Assembly (NCBI GenBank): GCA_947311845.1
Contig: CAMZMU010000040.1
Location: 55,807,360 to 55,871,359 of the forward strand
Source of the DNA: Poa pratensis
Lineage: Eukaryota; Streptophyta; Magnoliopsida; Poales; Poaceae
DNA: 64,000 nucleotides
Reading direction: 5' to 3'
Part shown: piece after piece, positions 56,398 through 64,000 of the stretch
Numbering within the stretch: position 1 is the stretch's first letter
How the letters are laid out: each line of letters begins with the position of its first letter
Program-made: the position numbers and the translations under genes
Notes under the pieces: generated by a model
Database searches by the model: none
What the model saw: only the letters and a program-made list of their open reading frames with translations
What the model was told of the DNA's origin: nothing

Positions 56398-58020
56398 TAT
56401 AACAATGATTGGAGAAAAGGGATCTCCCTGTCTAAGGCCTTTCTTAGTCACAAAATACTTATCTTGTCATTTACCATCACTGCCACTTTACCATTTTCTA
56501 CTGATTTCCTAACCCAACTAATAAAAGTTTCTGGAAAACATTTCATTCTTAGAGTATCAGACATGAATTCCAATTTATTTTATCATAATCCTTCTCGAAG
56601 TCCAATTTGAAAAAGACTACATTTAACTTCCTAACTTTTACTTCATGAAGAGCTTCGTATAAAGTAACAACACCATCTAGAATATTTCTACTCCTAATAA
56701 ATGCAGTTTGCACTGGTGCAATTATTTTCTCAGCTAGCTTTACCACCCTATTGTTAATAACTTTTGTAAAGATCTTGAAGATAACATTTAACAAGCAGAT
56801 CGGTCTGTACTGCTATATACTATTGGCATTTGAGCTTTTCGGCAACAAAGTTAACACCCCATGATTAAATCTAAACAAATCCAGCTCCCCTATGTGAAAC
56901 TCATGAAACAAATTTCCTCAAGTCACCGCAAACTAGGGACCAAAACTTTTGATAAAATTCTATGGGTAGACCATCCGGTCCGGGTGCTTTATTAAGTTTC
57001 ATGTTAAAAACAGCAAAGTTTACTTCCTCTACACTAAAAGGTTTTTTCTAATTCAAATTTTTCCTCATAATTTAAAACATTTTCTAAAGGGATATCTAAA
57101 GCTACTCTAGCAGTTACATGTACAGGGCGAAAAAGATCTCTATAGAACGAAGTTGCATATTGTAAAATCTCATCTCCCACTATGAGACCCTCGGCTTGGT
57201 TTAAACTGGTTATTTTTTTCTCCTCTTCCTGCCACTGGCTTTCGCCATGAAATAAGCAGTTAGAGTATTCCCTTGTACAAGGTCGGTTTCCTTAGCTCTT
57301 TGGAACCACTTTACTTGCTCCTCTCTCTCCTAATCCTATGCAACGGTTCCTCCAGAGACTTTCTCATATTATAATTCTCTTCTGTGAGGCCAACCAACTC
57401 ACTCTCTCTATCTATATTATCAATAGCTATAAACAAGGCATCCTTCTGTTTTTTTGTAAAACACTTGATAGTTAATATTCCACCCTTTCAACACACTTCT
57501 AAATTTTCTTCCCCTATTCTGCCATTTATATACTTTTTCTGCCAAAATAAAAAAGCACCCCAAACTTTACTGACTACGGCAAAACTATCCTCTCTCGGGA
57601 ACCAGCAGAGTTAAAATCTAAAAGGTTTGATGATTTTGTCTTGCTTAAGACCAGGATTTAAAACCAGGGAAGAATGATCCAAATCATCTCTTGCCATCAA
57701 ATTAACAAAAGCCAAAGGATACAACTTCTCCCACTCCGTACAAAGTAAAAAACTATTTAGTTTAGCAAGTACCTCCCAGGTAATTCAATCTCTTTCAAAT
57801 CCCAATGTTCGATAATTACATTAAAAATCGACCACTTTGATAATCTTCTAACTTTATTGTAGTCACTAGCTTTCATAATTAAATTAAAATCACCACCTAC
57901 AATGAGAGGTACATTACTTAAACTAAAAACATGGACTAGTTCTACCAAGAAAGCTTGTTTATCCAACCTAGATACTCTATGGAAAGCCTATAACATATTC
58001 TACAACCCATATTTAGAAAC
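56398..58020 (-). mobile_element. Outer LINE, 5' half (truncated)
   Basis: On the minus strand the endonuclease part NVPLIVGGDFNLIMK lies near 57890-57930 and reverse-transcriptase motifs near 56550-56794 (KIFTKVINNRVVKLAEKIIAPVQTAFI). The conserved RQGDPFSP region is at the junction. It ends exactly where the inner LINE begins. 5'-truncated within the endonuclease; the start near 58020 is approximate. Confidence 0.8.
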
Positions 58021-58785
58021 TAATTCAAAATTATGAACAAAACAACCTAGAATTTGTGTCAAATATTAGTGGCTTAAGGAATCAGCTACACTATTTCCTC
58101 TAGCTCTATTTCTCATGCTCCGTGTTAACTTCAAGATTGACGAAATGTGAACAATGCATCAAACCAAGCATCCTTTTTTAAATGTACCGCATGTGTTTAC
58201 ATTTGGGTGCATTACAATGGGAAATGATAGAAAATTGTGCTAGCCTTCAGGTTGCCAGCTTTGAATTGAAGCAAATAAAAATAGTGCGGGGTAGCACCCT
58301 AGCTACTGCAACGCCTTGGATCTCCAGCGTTGTCGCCGCCATGCCCTCAGTCAGATCCAGCCCGTCGGGCTGCTGGACGCCGGCCGGTGTGGGCAGCACT
58401 CACTCGCCGATCCACTTAAGCCAGCTAATGGGTCACGCAGAAAAAGTCGGCTAGGTGGAGAGCGGGCCACACCCAAATATAGCTACCACGCGGCGCCCCG
58501 AACCACAGACATCCATAGCCGGGTTGGGGAGGGCAACTGCCCCCCTCCCCTTACTATGTTGGGGAGGCCAACAAAACAAATGTGCTTGCATGTACTCACA
58601 TAACAGTGCATAAGTTCTATGTGAAGCATACTCAAAAAACAGAGAACAAAGATCATTACATACGTGAAAAACGTTACAATGCTTGCTTGGCACCTCGTAA
58701 GTTCCACCGATATCACAATAGCAAACAGGACAATTCATCAAACTGAAACAAGAACATACTTGTAGCCTTGCAGGTAACATAATGA
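58021..58785. other. Intergenic, no gene recognised
   Basis: A 109-codon minus-strand frame (58451-58780) has several Cys but no family I know. The retroposon at 58801 interrupts this same DNA, which continues at 60427. Confidence 0.4.
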
Positions 58786-58800
58786 AAACCTACACAAATT

Positions 58801-60411
58801 TTTGAGGACAAAGTGGTCGTATCCACCGCCCGAATAGATAGAAAGAGTTGACCCAGTTTATAAGGGAAACCGGGTCCAAAAACCATACAATCTGTACAAA
58901 AGAATGACACAAACGAAGCGACCCGCCGCCCACACGACTCAAGTCGACAAACGCCACAAACACACACCACCTGCTCCGGGGCCGCCGCCCCGGCGAAACA
59001 ACCAGATCGACCTTCGCATTGCCCGAAAGTGATCCAGTCATGGTCGACGAACCCTCTGCCCACGCAGTCTTCTTCCGGGGCCGCCGCCCCGGAGTAGCAA
59101 CCAGATCGAGCTTCGCATTGCCCGAAGATGATCCAGCCCGGTCGACGAACCCTCTGCCCGCGCAGTCTCCATCCAGGTCGCCACCCAGACCCCCGCTAGA
59201 CAGCGGCTCTGCCTCATAGAACCGCCGTAGCGTGGGAGATCGAGGCCGCCGCCTCGACGTCCACCACCCTCCGGGGCCGCTGCCCCGACGTCCACCACCC
59301 ACGACCACACGCACCGTTCTGCACATCCGCCGTGAAACCGTCGCACCACGCAGGCCAAGAGTTCCAAAGCGGCGCCTCCAACAAGGTAATGACGAGATCG
59401 TCACCGCCGCCCGCTCCCGAGGAGCTAGATTTTCACCCGGAGCTCTTGGAACCACATGCGTTAGTCGAGGTCGAAAAGCTCCACAACAACGCCAACAGGA
59501 AGGAGTACGACGCCCGAGGGCGCCGCCGTCGTCGGCACCGACCGAAGTCCGTGCGAGCTTTCGCCCGGAGTTCAACCCGACCGCAAAGCTTCGGGAGCCG
59601 CAGGACGGCGTCCTGGTCGTGTCGTCAACCGCCGAGCTCCACCGCATGCCGCTGCCGCCGCGGCACCTCCCTCCACGGCAGCCGGCATGCCCGCATCGAT
59701 CCGGGGCCGCCGCCCCGGCCTTCACGTCGCCCAGGTGCCGGAGCACGGCAGCCGGAGGCCACCTACCGCGCCGGACCCTCCACCCTGCACCATGCCCTCC
59801 TGCCTCGCCGCCCCGTGGCTGGCCCACGCTAGGCGAACCTCCATCCTCCTCGACGGGGCCGCCGCCACCTCCCGCACGAACGGCAGCCCACACCCGCGCG
59901 TGCCCCGCAGAGGGGCGTCCTCGCCACCCCGCACGCCTCGCAGCCGCGAGCCCGCACCGCGCAACCCCAGCTCGCCCTCGACGGGGCCGCCGCCACCTCC
60001 CACACGAACGGCAGCCCGCACCCTTGCCATCGCCACCGCGCCTCGCCCGAGCAGCGCCCCACAAGCTCGCCATCTAGCCCGGCCCGGCGGGCCCAGATCA
60101 GGCCCGCCAAGCCCATCTGAATCGCCACCATCTCCAGCGCACCTCCGTCGCCTCCGCCCAGGCCCGCCGGCCCGGCGTCCTCCTCCCTGGCCGCCGTCGC
60201 CCCCACGGGGCGGCCACCTCCGAACTGAGCAGAAGAACCGCCCCTCCGACCGCCCTTTTGGCCGCGGAGGGGTGCCGCCACCGCCGCGGCCGAGGCCGAC
60301 GACGGCAGCGGCAGGGTTGGCGGTGTGAGAAGGGACTGGCGGCGGTGGGAAGGTCGCCCCTGGCGCCGCCTGGGGGGCGACGCGAGGGGATGGGTTGGAT
60401 GAGGGTGATGC
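58801..60411 (-). mobile_element. GC-rich non-coding retroposon, family A, perfect 15-bp duplication
   Basis: aaacctacacaaatt occurs at 58786-58800 and 60412-60426, exactly flanking a 1611-bp insert. On the minus strand it starts very GC-rich and ends GTCCTCAAAAA. It is homologous to 22335-23558 (shared CGGTGCCGA(T/C)GACGGCGG and the CTTATAAA 3' segment). The interior has repeated GGGGCCGCCGCC-type motifs and long overlapping frames on all strands (up to 427 codons) that are composition effects. Confidence 0.88.
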
Positions 60412-60426
60412 AAACCTACACAAATT

Positions 60427-61204
60427 ACCTTGAGGTTTGAAACTTGGAAGACAATAATAGCCAGTAGAGGTGGATAGTTTTTTGCCTTTCTGAAGTTGTT
60501 GATGCCATGTACCAGAGAAGGGCGATGTGATTGACATACCAAAAGCTGAGTTTTCAATATTTTGAGAGTTCACATAAGTGCCCACCACACAACATGCAGC
60601 ATGACAAACCCACGTGCATAAAACAAAATGAATACAAATTAGGTATGGAAGAAGTAATCAAAATCAGCTCCGTGGCTTTTATTGGTGTGTTCTATTTATA
60701 AGGACGTCTTTGTTTTAGGTCCAGGTTTGGACCTTCATATCGCCTATGGACAGTTCAGCTAAGCTCATCGCAATGTCAGCTCGCTCGTTGATAATACAGG
60801 TGCCATGGAAAAACTTCTGGTTAACAAATGGTGCATAAATGAGAACGAATAGTATGTCCTCAAAAAACCTAGTCAAGAAACAAGTTAAAAATAATCATGT
60901 TTGAAATCATCAGAATTCTGTACACTGAAACATGTCCTAGCACCAACATCTAAATTTATGAACAGGCCATAGTCTGATAAAGATGTCTACAAATTTGAAA
61001 GAAGAGAAACATGTGAAATGCATGGATACGTGCGTCAAAAAGTAATCCTCAACAAAAATAGTTGAGAATTAAATCCTAACAGCAATTTATAGATCTAACC
61101 GTCAAAAATAATTTTGATGGTGTGGCTTGACGTGGTGTCTCTACTAGACATACCTCGTATCTTGCTTTTAGTGTATATAATAGAAGATTTGTATCATATA
61201 GTAT
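60427..61204. other. Intergenic, no gene recognised
   Basis: AT-rich, with no supported coding frame. Continues the flank seen at 58700-58785. Confidence 0.45.
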
Positions 61205-61214
61205 CAATTCAACC

Positions 61215-61623
61215 CAAAAAGGCTTTTGTAGCCCGGGCTACATGTAGCCCTCTATTTTAAATTTTCGAAAACGGTCTTTTTAAGTTTCCAAAAAATATCC
61301 AAATAAATCTGGACGTAGGTATTACTATATGCTATAGTTCTGCAAAGTTTCAATCCGAAATCCGTTTTATTTTGAGGTACATAAAAAAGACAAATTCTAA
61401 CAAAATTTGGTGGGCACTATTCATGCACCAAGATTTATAATTTTGTCTTTTTTGTGTAGCCTATAATACGCCATATTTCGGATTGGGATTTTACACACTT
61501 GTAGGATATATTCTTGTCTACATCTACATATTTTGTTCAGATTTTTTTAAGAATTCAAAATTTATTTTTCGAATAGCCAAAATAAAGGCCTACATGTAGC
61601 CCGGGCTACAAAGCATCACTCCC
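61215..61623. mobile_element. Mutator-type MITE with 10-bp duplication, upstream of the BAHD gene
   Basis: caattcaacc is repeated at 61205-61214 and 61624-61633. The ends share TTTGTAGCCCGGGCTACATGTAG in inverted orientation, and this is itself nearly palindromic (GTAGCCCGGGCTAC). There is no coding frame. Duplications of 9-11 bp are typical of Mutator-like elements. It ends about 365 bases above the ATG of the acyltransferase. Confidence 0.75.
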
Positions 61624-61633
61624 CAATTCAACC

Positions 61634-61988
61634 GTCTTCCTTGAAATTTCTTTTGTGTGCTACATGAGCTAAACCTTTATATTGTTCAAATTTCTGAAAG
61701 TCATGTATAAAAGCACTGTGTCTGCAACTTGCAAGTCGAGCCCACGCACTTTGAAGCTGAAATCTTGTCGGCGCACCGCACCAGTGGCGCCAGCGCCCTC
61801 CACGTCGCTCGTCGATGAATCGTCGTCCTCAAACCTCACAGATTTCACCAAACCCGCGCACTGTGTGTGACAGTCACCTACTCCGATCGATCCACCCCAA
61901 ACAATCCCCGCAGCTTTAAACGCGCGCAGCGCAAAGCTCGCTCCATTCCTCCTTCCCACCGCCGGCCACCGCGACAGTACGAGACTTC
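61634..61988 (+). promoter_or_regulatory. Upstream region of the BAHD gene
   Basis: A TTTAAAC motif near 61914, about 70 bases from the ATG at 61989, is the best TATA candidate (GCAGCTTTAAACGCGCG). No other element could be assigned. Confidence 0.4.
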
Positions 61989-63344
61989 ATGGACCCGCCG
62001 CCGCCGCAGCTGCGAGTCCTGGACAGCGTCAGGCTCTCCCCGGCGCGGCATCCACCCGCGTCTTCCCTGCCGCTCTCCGGCCTCGACGCCGACCGCAACG
62101 TGCTCGACGTCTCCTTCCGCACCGTCCGCTTCTTCCCTCCCCACCCGGTCTCCCTCGACCCGCTCGACGTCCTCCAGGACGCCTTCGCCGCCGCCCTCGC
62201 CCTCTTCCCGCATCTCGCCGGCTCCCTCCGCGACGACGGCCGCGTCGTCTTCTCCGGGACCGGCGACGACGCCGTGACCCTCGTCCTCGCGGCGTCCGAC
62301 CTGTCGGCGGCGGACGTCGACGCGGACACGCCGGACTCGCCGCTGCTCGACCGCCTCGCGCCGCGCGACGGGGACGGCGGGCCGGCGGCGCTCGCGCTCC
62401 AGGCCACGCGGTTCGCCTGCGGCGGCGTCGCGCTCGGGATGCGGGTGGCGCACGCGCTCTGCGACGGCGCGGGGTCCACCAAGTTCCTCGCCGCCGCCGC
62501 GCGGTTCGCGCGTCGGGAAGCGCAGGTGATTTCGCCGTGTGGGAGCGGCGGGAGCTCCTGGGCCCCGCACCCGCCGCGGTAGTGACCCCGTTCGACGCCG
62601 TCCTCGACCGACGAGGACGTCGTGCGGCGCGGGCCGTACGGCGGCGAGCGACGACGGACACGAGCGGCTCGCGAGGGTGTGCTTCCATGTCAGCGACGCG
62701 CGCGTGGAGGCGCTCAGGGCGCAGCTCGCCGCCGACGCCGGCCTCAAGCTCACGACCTTCGAGGTTCTCGCCGCCTTCATCTGGCGCGCCAGGGTGAAGG
62801 CCAACGGGACCAGCCCCGACGAGGTGGTGAAGATGGTTTACTCCATGAACATCAGCGGGCTCCTCGACCCGCCGCTCCCGAGGGTACTGGGGCAACGTGT
62901 GCGTGCCGGTGTACGTGTCCCTCGCCGCCGGAGACTCGTCGGCCGGCCGCTGGCGGAGACGGTATCTCTGGTCAAGAAGAGCAAGCGGGTGTGGACGAGG
63001 AGTACGTGCGGTCCTACGTCGACTTCCAGGATCTGCACCGCGGGGAGGGCGTCACGGCGGGGCGCGGCGTGAGCGCGTTCACGGACTGGCGGCGGCTGGG
63101 CCACTCGGAGGTGGACTTCGGGTGGGGCGGCCCGGACGCCGTGCTGCCGCTCTCGTGGCGGCTGCTCGGGAGCGTGGAGCCGTGCTTCCTGCTGCCGTAC
63201 GGCGCCGGGGACGAGCGGCGGCGGCGTGGGTTCAAGGTGTTCGTCGCGGTGCGGGAGGAGGCGGTGCCCCGGTTTAAAGAGGAAATGGAAGAGATACTGT
63301 TGCAACCTGAGCACAGTGACTGCATTTCAGTTGGAAAACTGTAA
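61989..63344 (+). pseudogene. BAHD acyltransferase (HXXXD type), broken by several small deletions
   Basis: An intronless locus for a protein of about 450 residues, the usual BAHD size. These enzymes move acyl groups from CoA to alcohols or amines in the cytosol. HALCD (His155, Asp159) is the catalytic HXXXD, and DFGWG at 63114-63128 is the second signature. In between are LTTFEVLAAFIWRARV and MNISGLLDPPLP, as in the benzoyl/taxoyl-type clade (a tentative assignment). The frame moves at about 62535, 62610, 62655, 62880, 62932 and 62987. Each shift fits loss of one or two G/C bases, and together they return to the correct frame for the last 118 codons and the stop at 63344. No nonsense change is seen in the correct frames. 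Either a young pseudogene or a gene with sequence errors. Confidence 0.85.
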
Positions 63345-64000
63345 AATTGGGGATTATTTCAAATTCATCAGGAATTTATATTCAGGCAAATTTGTCAGTT
63401 TTCAGACAGCTACATTTGCACCACCTTCTCCTCTCATGAGTCTCGACGTTCAATCTGCATCTCGTTCTCTAAACCCTAAACTCCTCGCTGCAACCACGGA
63501 TCAAACCACTCGTCAACTCGTCGTGCCCCCTCAGCCAAATCAGTTTTTTCTTTCGAAAAATGAGGGAAAACTCCTGGCCTATGAAACGATCTTGTGGTTT
63601 TTAGAAAATGAGATTCATTTGATAATTTCTAGCCTTGTGAGGTTCAACGGTCACGTATATGATTGGCGTAACCGTGCTAGTTTGCTGACACCTCTTCTGT
63701 AGACAATTCAACCAACATATTTGAAAGGAAAGTTGCACCGAGCCCACATCATTTATACATTCTAAACCCTCAATTTAAGGTTTGTGCAAAGCTTTCTCAA
63801 ATTGTTGCCTCTTTTTGCTTCGATCATCTTCTAGTTGTTGCGATATTTTCAGAATCTTCAGAAAACAAGACGTGTCTGATACTTGGGAGAGAGTCATTTC
63901 AGAAGATGGGCATATAAAAGCAAGAGAATATTGTGCAACATGCAACTACATCGATCACATCAATTTTTTGATTATGCTAAGGTTATGGAAAAAAGATGGA
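63345..64000. other. 3' flank of the BAHD locus
   Basis: A frame at 63226-63702 overlaps the gene end and has no homology. No other feature seen up to the window end. Confidence 0.45.

Noticed and set aside
58790..60077. 427-codon minus-strand and 281-codon plus-strand frames
   Set aside because: They lie inside an insertion bounded by a perfect 15-bp duplication. Frames overlap on all strands, as expected from CCG-rich DNA, and are not shared with the homologous element at 22335.
62029..62895. 288-codon minus-strand Arg-rich frame
   Set aside because: Antisense shadow of the GC-rich BAHD coding region.
1..64000. CRISPR arrays, operons, rRNA or tRNA genes
   Set aside because: No spaced identical repeats, bacterial gene layout, or recognisable tRNA/rRNA sequence; the box-B-like motif near 22160 belongs to a SINE.

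Overview
This window looks like nuclear DNA from a grass, most likely a Pooideae species with a large, repeat-rich genome (Triticeae, Lolium or similar). Genes have introns with GT/AG borders, TATA boxes and GC-rich first exons, and they are spaced by many kilobases of transposon sequence. The LINEs, Stowaway and Au-SINE-like elements, and a Ty3/gypsy-type LTR element with a tRNA-Asp primer site are all typical of grasses. Nothing here is bacterial, and there are no operons, CRISPR arrays or recognisable tRNA/rRNA genes. The species is an inference. || Layout: a complete four-exon secreted GDSL esterase/lipase (minus, 1.6-3.0 kb); repeat-derived DNA with a LINE inserted into the tail of a GC-rich retroposon (8.4-11.1 kb); AT-rich repeat carrying a solo LTR with a perfect GGAAC target-site duplication (13.4-14.6 kb); a broken IAH1-type GDSL esterase (20.8-21.6 kb); a cluster of short retroelements, including a SINE, a retroposon nested in a TIR element, and tail-only footprints (21.8-23.7 kb); two tandemly duplicated CLE signalling-peptide loci, one frameshifted and one intact (25.1-32.8 kb); a nine-exon plastid-type P-loop ATPase of the Ycf45/SpoIIIAA (SPD1-like) family (minus, 36.2-40.7 kb) with a MITE in an intron and a retroposon just upstream; a three-layer nest of LINE, LINE and LTR retrotransposon (42.3-58.0 kb); a 1.6-kb GC-rich retroposon with a perfect 15-bp duplication (58.8-60.4 kb); and a BAHD acyltransferase (62.0-63.3 kb) broken by several small GC deletions, with a Mutator-like MITE in its upstream region. 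|| The host genes are functionally unrelated: lipid/ester hydrolysis, peptide signalling, plastid ATPase and acyl transfer. The main story is transposition history. Exact target-site duplications let the order of insertion be read at several sites, and reading frames of the interrupted LINEs resume when the inner element is subtracted. The strongest less-familiar signal is a group of GC-rich, apparently non-coding, A-tailed retroposons (five insertions, plus two footprints consisting of little more than the tail) with 13-15-bp duplications, probably mobilised by LINE machinery. A second cross-cutting signal is that the broken genes are disrupted mainly by small losses in G/C runs while their motifs stay intact, which fits consensus-sequence error as well as pseudogenisation.
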